5,143 nucleotides of DNA from Nitrospira sp. (lineage in GTDB: Bacteria > Nitrospirota > Nitrospiria > Nitrospirales > Nitrospiraceae), in NCBI GenBank assembly GCA_029858925.1, contig JAOUEB010000137.1, positions 1 through 5,143 of the forward strand, in the 5' to 3' direction. Each line of letters begins with the position of its first letter. The stretch's first letter is position 1. The translations under genes and the position numbers were made by a program. Under the pieces are notes generated by a model that ran no database searches, was not told the origin of the DNA, and worked only from the letters and a program-made list of their open reading frames with translations. Shown in pieces: positions 1 to 5,143 of the stretch.

Positions 1-51
1 ACGCCCACACCCCGGGCCGTCTGTGCATGCTGGGGTGTGACTCTCGTCCGA

Positions 52-84
52 GAGCCGGATGCGGGAACACCGCACGTCCGGTTC
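52..84 (+). ncRNA. Group II intron domain V (catalytic hairpin)
   Basis: This is the catalytic core hairpin of the intron RNA. The lower stem pairs GAGCCGGA (52-59) with TCCGGTTC (77-84), including one G-U pair opposite the catalytic AGC triad at 53-55. The upper stem pairs TGCGG (60-64) with CCGCA (70-74). The expected two-base bulge, CG, is at 75-76 on the 3' side. The apical loop reads GAACA (65-69), five bases and not a clean GNRA tetraloop, so domain V is 33 nt instead of the common 34. All other family hallmarks are present. Confidence 0.93.
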
Positions 85-188
85 GATGAGCGGACAGGGG
101 AAACCCCTGACCATTGTGGTTGGCGGTAGATGCGGGCATCGAAACCATCGAGAGCGGCGCCAGGTCAGCGCCCATGTTCGACTCTACT
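85..188 (+). ncRNA. Group II intron domain VI with putative branch-point A181
   Basis: The basal helix pairs GAGCGGACA (88-96) with TGTTCGACTC (175-184): nine pairs, one of them G-U, with a single unpaired A at 181. A bulged adenosine in domain VI, seven or eight bases before the 3' splice site, is the branch-point nucleotide in this family, which fits an intron end at 187-188. Above the base I can fold further nested helices: CTGACC (107-112) with GGTCAG (163-168), TGGTT (117-121) with AACCA (143-147), and GATG (129-132) with CATC (137-140). The domain is therefore about 100 nt, clearly longer than the usual few tens of bases. A competing local hairpin CAGGGG/CCCCTG (95-100 with 104-109) is possible. 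The fold was done by hand. Confidence 0.7.
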
Positions 189-267
189 GAAGGCTTCTAC
201 TGCACCCGTCCGTCTCTTAAGCCTGGCTCCGGCCGGTATGACGCTTCTCGAGTTTTCCAGCAGCCTG
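189..267. other. Spacer between intron end and EVE stop
   Basis: This 79-bp stretch is the presumed 3' exon of the intron and the 3' flank of the EVE gene. It holds a palindromic CCGGCCGG (229-236) and a small inverted repeat GAAGGCTTC (189-197), but no hairpin followed by a T tract in either direction. I see no gene in it. Confidence 0.5.
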
Positions 268-735
268 TTAGGCCAAGGAAAGGATGTGTTGCCACTCCAA
301 GGGGCTGACGGGCTGAACCGAGAGACGTGACCCCTTTCGCAATAGGACCATCCCCTTCAGCTTAGTTTCCTTCCGCAATTGTTCCAACGCCAGAGGCCGT
401 GAAAACTTCCGCACGTATTTGATATCCACCATGTCCCATCTGGGGCTTGAGGGGTCGCTTGCTGGATCATAATGATCGTCATTGTGGTCGAACTGCGAGG
501 GATCGGTGTAGGTAGTATTGACGACTTCGGCGGTTCCCACGATCGCCGGTGGATCGGCGTTGCTGTGGTAGAACAGCACCTGATCGCCGATTGCCATCTC
601 CCGCATGAAATTACGGGCCTGATAGTTTCGCACTCCATCCCAAGAGGTTGTTTGTGACGTGGTCTTTATTAAATCGTCGATCGAGAACGAGGAAGGCTCG
701 GACTTCATCAGCCAGTATCGTCTTTTCTGCGGCAT
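268..735 (-). CDS. EVE domain-containing protein (thymocyte nuclear protein 1-like)
   Basis: A 155-residue single-domain protein of the EVE family, related to PUA-like domains and to eukaryotic THYN1. EVE domains bind modified bases in nucleic acids; the physiological role of the bacterial stand-alone proteins is not settled. Family signatures are clear: YWLMKSEPSSFSIDDL (7-22), WDGVRNYQARNFMR (32-45), GDQVLFYHSN (50-59) and PAIVGTAEVV (63-72), followed by the usual C-terminal part with WDMVDIKYVRKF (100-111). The length is normal for the family. I chose the ATG at 735-733 over the in-frame upstream ATG at 774 because homologues begin just before the YWLMKSEP motif, because AAAGGA (750-745) sits nine bases upstream as a ribosome binding site, and because the longer form would start inside the repeat element. 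The start is only 31 bp from that element, which may carry the promoter. The product is probably cytoplasmic. Confidence 0.93.
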   Translation of the reverse strand: MPQKRRYWLMKSEPSSFSIDDLIKTTSQTTSWDGVRNYQARNFMREMAIGDQVLFYHSNADPPAIVGTAEVVNTTYTDPSQFDHNDDHYDPASDPSSPRWDMVDIKYVRKFSRPLALEQLRKETKLKGMVLLRKGSRLSVQPVSPLEWQHILSLA

Positions 736-744
736 CTCAAACGG

Positions 745-750
745 TCCTTT
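745..750 (-). promoter_or_regulatory. Ribosome binding site of the EVE gene
   Basis: On the minus strand AAAGGA lies nine bases before the ATG at 735. It decides for the shorter start over the in-frame ATG at 774, which falls within the terminal inverted repeat of the neighbouring element. Confidence 0.65.
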
Positions 751-766
751 CGGGTGTATTGCCCTA

Positions 767-784
767 GCCCGCATTATTCATGAC
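767..784. repeat. Left terminal inverted repeat
   Basis: Eighteen bases identical to the reverse complement of 935-952. Pairing stops at both ends (A766 versus G953, T785 versus C934), which defines the repeat precisely. Confidence 0.9.
773..778 (-). promoter_or_regulatory. Possible -10 box for the EVE gene inside the repeat end
   Basis: On the minus strand the terminal repeat reads AATAAT (778-773), five of six matches to TATAAT. A transcript would begin near 766 and leave about 30 bases of leader containing the AAAGGA site. I find no good -35 hexamer at the right distance, so the call is weak. Confidence 0.3.
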
Positions 785-843
785 TCTTCTGCTGCAATCG
801 CCGATCCGCTGTTCCGACAAGCTTGGCCGCGGGCTCGCCCCTC

Positions 844-884
844 GGACCTTCGACGTACTGCATGAGTACGTCTCAGGACCTTCG
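844..884. repeat. Hairpin flanked by GGACCTTCG direct repeats
   Basis: GACGTACT (852-859) and AGTACGTC (865-872) form a perfect 8-bp stem with loop GCATG. Nine-base direct copies of GGACCTTCG lie on either side (844-852 and 876-884), 32 bases apart. The arrangement is central in the repeat element. It could be a protein-binding or structured-RNA site, but nothing here shows which. Confidence 0.8.
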
Positions 885-934
885 GCCTCCGCGCGCCGCT
901 CTCGCGACTTGGCCTGCCGATTTCACGACGACCC

Positions 935-952
935 GTCATGAATAATGCGGGC
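935..952. repeat. Right terminal inverted repeat
   Basis: GTCATGAATAATGCGGGC, the exact reverse complement of 767-784. Read outward it contains AATAAT, a -10-like hexamer, as does the left copy. Confidence 0.9.
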
Positions 953-1009
953 GAGGAGCCTGGGTGAGGAAGCGGCGAGGATCGCGGCCTCAAGTCGCAC
1001 CGGGCGGTA

Positions 1010-2194
1010 TCAGTGGCCTGCTTGCGGTGGCGTAATTTGATAGATGCCTCCGGCGTGATCCAAGACATAGAGCTCGCCGCGTTCATCCTCCCCGAAGGAC
1101 GAGATATGGATCGAGGTCTTCAAGATCACTTGTGGGTTAGGGTTTGACTCCGTTTCCTGCGCTCTGGAAAAGGCAAAAATCTCCCCACTGCAGTAGTCGC
1201 CGTAGAGGTATTGCCCTGCGAGGCCGGCGACGGCGCGTCCTCGATAGACATAGCCGCCGGTGATGGAGCAGCGTCCTTTCTCATGTGCGTATTCAAGCAC
1301 CGGCAGGATCAAGTCTTTGGTCCTGCACAGCAACGCCGGCGAATAGCAGTGCGTGCCTTCCGTCATGCGCCAGCCGTAATTACCGCCGGGAACGATCAGA
1401 TCGAGTTCTTCCCATTTGTTCTGCCCGACATCGGCTGCCCACAGATCCCCGTTTTGCATGTCGAAGGAAAAGCGCCAGGGATTGCGGAGACCTAGCGCAT
1501 AGATCTCCGGCCGTCCGCCTTCTGCGGCAAATGGATTATCCGATGGAATGCCATAGGGATCGCCATGGTCAACATCGATTCGCAGGATCTTTCCCAGAAA
1601 CTCCTGTGGATTCTGCGCGCGATTGTCTGGATCGCCGCCTGCCCCCCCATCCCCGAGGCCAATGTATAAATATCCGTCAGGACCGAACGCGACCATCCCA
1701 CCGTTGTGATTGGCATAGGGCTGGAGCACGGTCATGAGAACCCGCTCATCGCGCAATGCCTGATGGGGCGAAGGCCCACGCCGGTATTCCGCCACCACCG
1801 TAGCGCCATCCGGCTTTCTGGTGTAGTTCACATAGAATGTGCCGGTACGACGAAAGTCCGGATGAAATGCAAGGCCAAGGAGGCCGCGTTCTCCTCCGGA
1901 CAAAATGCGGTCGTGGATATCAAGAAAAGGGAGAGGCAGCAGCTCACCCTGTTCCACTATGCGAATGCGGCCAGGTTGTTCGACCACAAACAGTCGTCCT
2001 GATCCGTCGCGAGCATGGGTGAGGAACAGGGGGCTCTCAAGTTCCTGCGTCGCAAGGGGGGACAAGGCAATCGTTCTCTTTTGGGCTTCGGGCGGATGGG
2101 ATTCGGCCGATGTCACACTGTGGTGTAGTGACAGCACCTGAACGAGAATCGCTCCAGTCACACACAGACACCAGCCGCACAGTCGATTGCTCAT
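1010..2194 (-). CDS. Exported PQQ-dependent sugar dehydrogenase (GSDH/YliI-like)
   Basis: A 394-residue six-bladed beta-propeller oxidoreductase of the soluble glucose/sorbosone dehydrogenase family, which oxidises aldose sugars with PQQ in the periplasm. Residues 1-30 form a Sec signal peptide (R4, hydrophobic core about 5-23, likely cleavage after TSA at 28-30). Family blocks follow in order: ERGLLGLAFHPDF (102-114), NHNGGMVAFGPDG (162-174) with His163 at the position of the catalytic histidine, LYIGLGDGGAGGDP (176-189), GLRNPWRFSFD (235-245), ADVGQNKWEELD (254-265), GGNYGWR (270-276), SITGGYVYRG (310-319) and YLYGDYCSG (329-337). Four mature-part cysteines (283, 290, 309, 335) could form disulfides. 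The ATG is preceded by GAAGGA nine bases upstream. The gene begins three bases after the stop of the small upstream gene, so the two are probably translationally coupled. True substrate and cofactor loading are unknown; some family members lack demonstrated sugar activity. Confidence 0.9.
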   Translation of the reverse strand: MSNRLCGWCLCVTGAILVQVLSLHHSVTSAESHPPEAQKRTIALSPLATQELESPLFLTHARDGSGRLFVVEQPGRIRIVEQGELLPLPFLDIHDRILSGGERGLLGLAFHPDFRRTGTFYVNYTRKPDGATVVAEYRRGPSPHQALRDERVLMTVLQPYANHNGGMVAFGPDGYLYIGLGDGGAGGDPDNRAQNPQEFLGKILRIDVDHGDPYGIPSDNPFAAEGGRPEIYALGLRNPWRFSFDMQNGDLWAADVGQNKWEELDLIVPGGNYGWRMTEGTHCYSPALLCRTKDLILPVLEYAHEKGRCSITGGYVYRGRAVAGLAGQYLYGDYCSGEIFAFSRAQETESNPNPQVILKTSIHISSFGEDERGELYVLDHAGGIYQITPPQAGH

Positions 2195-2197
2195 TGC

Positions 2198-2587
2198 TCA
2201 AGGTCCTTCACGCGAACGTGATTCAATGAATTCGATCAAGGCCCGATAGGTCAGTTCTCTAGTCTGTGTCTTGCCGATGACGAGATTGTCGATATGGCCT
2301 TCTAGCCAGACTCGTTCAGATATCTGGGAGGATGCGTCATTGCAGAGACTCCACATTCTGTGGAGAAAGTTTTCGGGAAGCCCAACTTGCATTCCCTCAG
2401 ATTCAATCCGGTCGTCCAGCAACGCAAGAAGGTCGGAGATGGCCTGATCAGACCGATAGGGCGCTGACCTGAATCCAAATTGCTCTTCCGCCCTGCTTTC
2501 TTGCGCGGCTTGCTCGACCAGATCGCGCATGTATTCTTTAAGCAGTCCGATTACATGGCCGGATATCATGATCGGTGGTTGTTCCAT
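2198..2587 (-). CDS. Hypothetical protein, 129 residues
   Basis: I do not recognise this protein. It is soluble-looking, acidic and mostly helical by eye, with no signal peptide, no membrane segment and a single cysteine (82). Helical stretches are plausible at 11-36 (HVIGLLKEYMRDLVEQAAQE and onward), 47-63 (DQAISDLLALLDDRIES) and 108-125. Coding status is supported by its tight fit ahead of the dehydrogenase (stop three bases before that ATG) and its own promoter-like sequence upstream. The ATG at 2587 has no ribosome binding site at normal distance: AGGAG (2609-2605) is 17 bases away. No upstream in-frame start exists because a TAA lies three codons earlier. Met7 is an alternative start but also lacks a clear site. 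The absence of a signal peptide suggests a cytoplasmic protein even though its partner gene encodes an exported enzyme. Confidence 0.72.
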   Translation of the reverse strand: MEQPPIMISGHVIGLLKEYMRDLVEQAAQESRAEEQFGFRSAPYRSDQAISDLLALLDDRIESEGMQVGLPENFLHRMWSLCNDASSQISERVWLEGHIDNLVIGKTQTRELTYRALIEFIESRSREGP

Positions 2588-2592
2588 GGCAT

Positions 2593-2621
2593 ATTATCGG
2601 GTTTCTCCTGGTCGGGAGCAA
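2593..2621 (-). promoter_or_regulatory. Promoter candidate for the 129-aa protein/dehydrogenase pair
   Basis: On the minus strand TTGCTC (2621-2616) and GATAAT (2598-2593) are separated by 17 bases. The -10 is good (five of six) and the -35 only half matches. Only five bases separate the -10 from the ATG at 2587, so initiation at the usual distance would give a transcript starting at or next to the A of the ATG, that is, leaderless. Confidence 0.42.
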
Positions 2622-2644
2622 GGACCTCTCACGCCATGTCGCGG

Positions 2645-2674
2645 TTGACCGTTCTGCGATTCCTTCTCTATGAT
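2645..2674 (+). promoter_or_regulatory. Sigma70-like promoter for the YkgJ-family gene and thrH
   Basis: TTGACC (2645-2650) and TATGAT (2669-2674) are separated by 18 bases. The -35 matches the consensus at five of six positions and so does the -10. Transcription would start near 2681, leaving a leader of about 60 bases before the ATG at 2743. No operator palindrome of note is visible around it. Confidence 0.5.
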
Positions 2675-2742
2675 GACAGAAGGAAGGCGCAACAGACTGC
2701 TCGTCTATTTTGGACGGGTACTGACTGTACGCTTATTGCGAG

Positions 2743-3570
2743 ATGACCACACAAGCCACCGAACGGTTTGAAATTGTCCTCAACACGAGGGCCGGGCGAT
2801 TGACGACGGCCGTTGATGTGCCGACCTCCTTCGTTCCGGTGACAGCGATTGTCCCTTTGATGAGGCGGTTGGGAGAGGAAGTCCAATCGTTGGAGGAAGC
2901 TCAGGCCTCTGCAGAAGGGAAGATGCGCTCTTGCCAAAAAGGCTGCGCCGCTTGCTGTCGGATGATGGTGCCGCTTGCGCCGCCCGAAGCCTTTGGCCTG
3001 ATGGACGCCATTCGTTCTTTGCCGACCGAACAACGGGAGCGTATCGCGCAACGGTTGGCTAATTCCAAATCCATCTTGCTTGCGCATGGACTCTGGCATC
3101 GGCTCGTTGAAATAGGCGAGTCTTCTCAGCCGCCGGACGATGAAGCGTTGGAACCCATCAATCAGAAGTACTATGCCCTGCGGATGCCCTGTCCGTTTCT
3201 CGAGGATGAAATCTGCTCGATTTACGATGAACGACCTGCATCTTGCCGCGAATTGCTTGTCACGACTCCGGCAGAGTATTGCCAGGATCTGGTGGCGAAT
3301 CCAGTGGAGCCGATCCCTGTGCCGGTGCGTATCGGTCCCGTATTAGGGTTGCTTTGGGGAGAACTGACCGGGGCTCCGGTCAGAATGATCCCGCTCCCGA
3401 CTGTTGCGGATTGGGTGGAACGTCATCAGCATGAGCGCCACCGAACGTGGCAGGGTGCCCAGGTACTTGATGCGGCGCTCGATAAGGTGTGGCGGTTCTT
3501 AAGCCAATCGCTCCAACAAGGGGGAAGTAAGTCGGCACCTGTTGGCTCCAAGCCACCAACGAAGGCTTGA
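2743..3570 (+). CDS. YkgJ family cysteine-cluster protein
   Basis: A 275-residue protein of the YkgJ family, named in databases as putative zinc- or iron-chelating domain proteins; the biochemical function is not established. The signature CxxxCxxCC is at Cys64, 68, 71 and 72 (SCQKGCAACCRMMVPL). The second half of the cluster follows at MPCPFLEDEICSIYDERPASCRE, with Cys150, 158 and 168, and a further Cys180. The CPFL...C.IY..RP..CR pattern is typical of the family. The N-terminal 60 residues and a C-terminal tail rich in Ser, Gly, Lys and Pro (256-275) are less conserved. No signal peptide or membrane segment is seen, so it is probably cytoplasmic. The ATG has no clear Shine-Dalgarno sequence, only GCGAG directly before it; homologues have a similar N-terminal stretch, which supports this start. 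thrH follows 18 bases after its stop, implying one transcript. Confidence 0.9.
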   Translation: MTTQATERFEIVLNTRAGRLTTAVDVPTSFVPVTAIVPLMRRLGEEVQSLEEAQASAEGKMRSCQKGCAACCRMMVPLAPPEAFGLMDAIRSLPTEQRERIAQRLANSKSILLAHGLWHRLVEIGESSQPPDDEALEPINQKYYALRMPCPFLEDEICSIYDERPASCRELLVTTPAEYCQDLVANPVEPIPVPVRIGPVLGLLWGELTGAPVRMIPLPTVADWVERHQHERHRTWQGAQVLDAALDKVWRFLSQSLQQGGSKSAPVGSKPPTKA

Positions 3571-3575
3571 ATAAC

Positions 3576-3582
3576 GAGGAGA
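3576..3582 (+). promoter_or_regulatory. Ribosome binding site of thrH
   Basis: GAGGAGA lies six bases before the ATG at 3589, within the 18-base gap after the upstream stop. It is the strongest Shine-Dalgarno sequence in the window, in contrast to the weak one of the upstream gene in the same presumed operon. Confidence 0.8.
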
Positions 3583-3588
3583 GATCGC

Positions 3589-4206
3589 ATGCAGAAACCC
3601 GTGATCGTGTGTTTGGATTTAGAAGGCGTGCTTGTTCCGGAGATATGGATCAATGTCGCTCTGAAAACCGGGATTGAAGAACTGAAAATAACGACGCGGG
3701 AGATGCCGAATTACGACAATTTGATGAAACAACGGCTGGCGATTTTGGATCGACATCATCTCCAACTCGGGGACATTCAAGAGGTCATTGGCAAGATGGG
3801 TCCAATGGAAGGGGCGATGGACTTTCTCAGCTGGCTCCGTGAGCGGTGCCAAGTCATCATTCTTTCTGACACGTTTTATCAGTTTGCCTTTCCGCTGATG
3901 AAGCAACTGGGGTTTCCCACCCTGTTCTGTAATCAATTGGAGATCGACGGAGCCGGTCGGATCGCCAATTATCGTATGCGGATGCAGAACCAGAAGAAAC
4001 ATTCCGTAGCGGCCTTCAAGTCGCTGAATTTCTTTACGATGGCGGCAGGGGATGCGTACAACGATACGGCGATGCTGGGCGAAGCGGATGCCGGGTTCTT
4101 CTTCAGGCCTCCTGACCATTTACCCAAAGAGTTTCCGCAGTTTCCCGTCACCCAGACCTATGGCGAGCTTCAGGAGCGCTTCGCGAAAGTTGGAAATCTC
4201 AGATAG
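3589..4206 (+). CDS. thrH: Phosphoserine phosphatase/homoserine phosphotransferase ThrH
   Basis: A 205-residue HAD-superfamily enzyme, the same length as Pseudomonas aeruginosa ThrH and closely similar to it as I recall that sequence. ThrH dephosphorylates phosphoserine to serine and can transfer the phosphate to homoserine, linking serine and threonine synthesis. HAD motif I is DLEGVLVPE (10-18), with nucleophile Asp10 and the ThrH-typical Glu12 where most phosphatases have Asp. Motif II is ILSDT (91-95, Ser93). The motif III lysine is probably Lys136, Lys137 or Lys144. Motif IV is GDAYND (154-159). The cap segment includes NYDNLMKQRLAIL (41-53) and LGDIQEVI (60-67), and FPQFP (182-186) near the C terminus is also family-like. 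The protein is cytoplasmic. It is probably transcribed with the YkgJ-family gene and has its own strong ribosome binding site. Whether it is the sole serine phosphatase of this organism cannot be seen here. Confidence 0.96.
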   Translation: MQKPVIVCLDLEGVLVPEIWINVALKTGIEELKITTREMPNYDNLMKQRLAILDRHHLQLGDIQEVIGKMGPMEGAMDFLSWLRERCQVIILSDTFYQFAFPLMKQLGFPTLFCNQLEIDGAGRIANYRMRMQNQKKHSVAAFKSLNFFTMAAGDAYNDTAMLGEADAGFFFRPPDHLPKEFPQFPVTQTYGELQERFAKVGNLR

Positions 4207-4251
4207 TGTGTCGTTTCAACACGACGTCTTCTCGGTTGAAGAGGAGAGGCC

Positions 4252-5143
4252 TCACTCCGCAGACAGGATCTCCAGCAGTCGGCGGCCGTATCGCTCGACC
4301 TTCACCTCGCCGATTCCTGGAATGGCCAATAGCGCAGCAGAGGTGAGGGGTTTGTGGCTGGCGATGGTGCGGAGCGTCTTGTCGTGAAAAATGACAAAGG
4401 GCGCGACACCTTCTTCCTCCGCGAGTTCCGCACGGAGGCGGCGGAGCTTTTCGAAGAGTTGAGGATCGGCCACTTCGGCTTTCGGTATAACCCCCGGCGT
4501 GACTCGGTCACGCAGGGGCTGTGTTGGTGAGGCTTCCGTGGGTCGATTCTTTGCCTGCTTCAGAAGGAGAGATCGGCTCCCTTGGAGGACCTCCTGCCCG
4601 CTCCTTGCCACGGCTAGGGTGGGATAGTCCTGGCCCTCGACGCGGAGATACCCTGCATCGATCATATTCTTTACAAGCTGAGTGATGAATGTTTTCGATT
4701 GAGCTTTGCAGCTGCCGTAGGTCGGGCAGTCCTCAGCTCCATAGGCCCGGATCATTTGCGAGCGGCTTCCACGGACGATCTCGACGATACGGCTGACCCC
4801 AAAGCGGTCCTCGCACCACGAGATTGTTTCCAAGACGGCTTTCGCACAGATCTCATCCTCATTGGCGAGTGGACGGGTGTCTCCTGGCTGAGTCGTCGCG
4901 CAACGGTCGCAGAGGCCGCAGGGACCGAAGGCTTTCTGTTTGTCATCGCTGAAATAACGAAGAATCGCCAGTTGGCGACAGGTTGTCGTGGATACGTACG
5001 CCAGTATTTCAGCGAGGAGCGCTTTCATCCGCTCTGCGCGGCTGGTGCTGCCGGGGTCGCGCGACGCTTGATCGATGAAGTATTCCTGTGTGCTCAGATC
5101 CCGCTCGTGAAACAGTAAGACGCAGGATGCCGGCTGTCCGTCT
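4252..5143 (-). CDS. recQ: ATP-dependent DNA helicase RecQ, C-terminal part (5' end outside window)
   Basis: The reading frame is open to the window edge, so the start lies to the right; 296 complete codons up to the stop are visible. They begin with DGQPASCVLLFHERDLSTQEYFI, the end of the helicase core right after the GRAGRD motif VI region. Next comes the zinc-binding module with Cys55, 75, 78 and 81 (visible numbering). The RQC winged-helix domain spans about 99-188, including VEIVRGSRSQMIRAYG and DAGYLRVEGQDYPTL. A linker rich in Thr and Pro leads to a HRDC domain (about 223-296, LFEKLRRLRAELAEEEG...IPGIGEVKVERYG). RecQ unwinds DNA 3' to 5' in recombination repair and fork processing. The ATG at 5028 is internal, not the start. 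The first zinc interval is C-x19-C, a few residues longer than in E. coli RecQ (x16 by recall). The gene ends 45 bp from the convergent thrH stop. Confidence 0.96.
   Translation of the reverse strand, partial: DGQPASCVLLFHERDLSTQEYFIDQASRDPGSTSRAERMKALLAEILAYVSTTTCRQLAILRYFSDDKQKAFGPCGLCDRCATTQPGDTRPLANEDEICAKAVLETISWCEDRFGVSRIVEIVRGSRSQMIRAYGAEDCPTYGSCKAQSKTFITQLVKNMIDAGYLRVEGQDYPTLAVARSGQEVLQGSRSLLLKQAKNRPTEASPTQPLRDRVTPGVIPKAEVADPQLFEKLRRLRAELAEEEGVAPFVIFHDKTLRTIASHKPLTSAALLAIPGIGEVKVERYGRRLLEILSAE

Larger units (their letters stand above)
1..188 (+). mobile_element. Group II intron, 3' end (partial)
   Basis: This is the tail of a self-splicing group II intron, probably a retroelement whose reverse transcriptase/maturase gene lies upstream, outside the window. 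The diagnostic part is the domain V hairpin at 52-84, followed by a domain VI-like structure ending about eight bases before CTCTACT at 182-188. The sequence resembles bacterial class C introns, which typically insert just after transcription terminators; the class is inferred by recall of the domain V sequence. A perfect 8-bp hairpin (CACACCCC 6-13 with GGGGTGTG 32-39) precedes domain V and is probably the distal end of domain IV. The intron runs toward the convergent EVE gene and ends about 80 bp from its stop. Because the 5' end is missing, I cannot tell whether the intron is intact or a relic. The 3' splice site is placed at 187 or 188, plus or minus a few bases. Confidence 0.88.
767..952. 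mobile_element. MITE-like element with 18-bp terminal inverted repeats
   Basis: A 186-bp non-coding element bounded by perfect 18-bp inverted repeats: GCCCGCATTATTCATGAC at 767-784 and its exact reverse complement at 935-952. The interior has no credible gene; it is GC-rich and holds an 8-bp hairpin (852-872) flanked by GGACCTTCG direct repeats (844-852 and 876-884), plus a CTTGGCC direct repeat (822-828 and 908-914). Size, perfect terminal repeats and lack of coding capacity fit a miniature inverted-repeat transposable element mobilised in trans by a full-length relative. I see no matching target-site duplication in the flanks (left ...CCCTA, right GAGGAG...), so it is either old or not of this kind. 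The transposase family cannot be named from here. It fills most of the gap between the dehydrogenase and EVE genes. Confidence 0.72.

Noticed and set aside
1..129. Open frame crossing domain V (…REPDAGTPHVRFDERTGETPDHCGWR) that could be read as the C terminus of the intron protein
   Set aside because: It runs through the catalytic RNA domains, where group II intron proteins do not normally extend; similar strings often arise as spurious annotations over domain V.
114..330. Two overlapping plus-strand frames of 64 and 66 codons over domain VI and the EVE 3' end
   Set aside because: They lie in structured intron RNA and antisense to EVE, with no recognisable protein or ribosome binding site.
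953..1009. Terminator for the dehydrogenase gene in the gap before the repeat element
   Set aside because: There is no stem with a following T tract on the minus strand; only short GAGG/CCTC pairings.
778..1086. 102-codon minus-strand frame across the repeat element and the dehydrogenase 3' end
   Set aside because: It overlaps a well-supported gene in another frame and reads through inverted repeats; the composition is low-complexity Arg/Ser/Pro.
2480..2746. 88-codon plus-strand frame ending in an ATGA overlap with the YkgJ-family gene
   Set aside because: It is antisense to the 129-residue gene, crosses the divergent promoter region and has no recognisable features; the overlap looks coincidental.
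3619..4119. 166-codon minus-strand frame opposite thrH
   Set aside because: It is the antisense shadow of a gene with full HAD motifs and a normal length.
4207..4251. Possible bidirectional terminator between thrH and recQ (GTCGT/ACGAC 4210-4225 and TCTTC/GAAGA 4227-4242)
   Set aside because: Both stems are only 5 bp and neither is followed by a T tract on either strand.

Overview
The window looks like chromosomal DNA of a moderately GC-rich, free-living Gram-negative bacterium. The gene set (a ThrH-type phosphoserine phosphatase, a YkgJ-type cysteine-cluster protein, an exported PQQ-type sugar dehydrogenase, an EVE protein, RecQ) and the style of the intergenic repeats suggest Nitrospira or a relative. 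That placement is inference from recall, not a database result.

Layout. Positions 1 to about 188 (+ strand) are the 3' end of a group II intron: a textbook domain V (52-84), then an unusually long domain VI whose basal helix carries a bulged adenosine at 181. The intron's reverse transcriptase would lie to the left, outside the window. Convergent to it lies a minus-strand run: an EVE-domain protein (735 to 268), a 186-bp MITE-like element with perfect 18-bp terminal inverted repeats (767-952), an exported PQQ-dependent sugar dehydrogenase (2194 to 1010) and a small unrecognised protein (2587 to 2198). The last two are three bases apart and probably co-transcribed from the 155-bp divergent region 2588-2742. 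From that region a plus-strand pair runs outward: a YkgJ-family cysteine-cluster protein (2743-3570) and thrH (3589-4206), 18 bases apart, with a good sigma70-like promoter at 2645-2674. Convergent to thrH, and 45 bases from it, is the C-terminal part of recQ (4252-5143, 5' end outside the window).

How the genes fit together. Most are housekeeping or metabolic genes with no evident shared pathway. ThrH acts in serine (and possibly threonine) metabolism, RecQ in DNA repair, the dehydrogenase oxidises sugars in the periplasm, and EVE proteins are thought to recognise modified bases. The non-routine content is the two mobile or repeat structures flanking the EVE gene: the intron tail downstream of it and the MITE-like element immediately upstream, whose end may supply its -10 box. 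I see no defence system, CRISPR array, tRNA, rRNA or clearly new multi-gene system.
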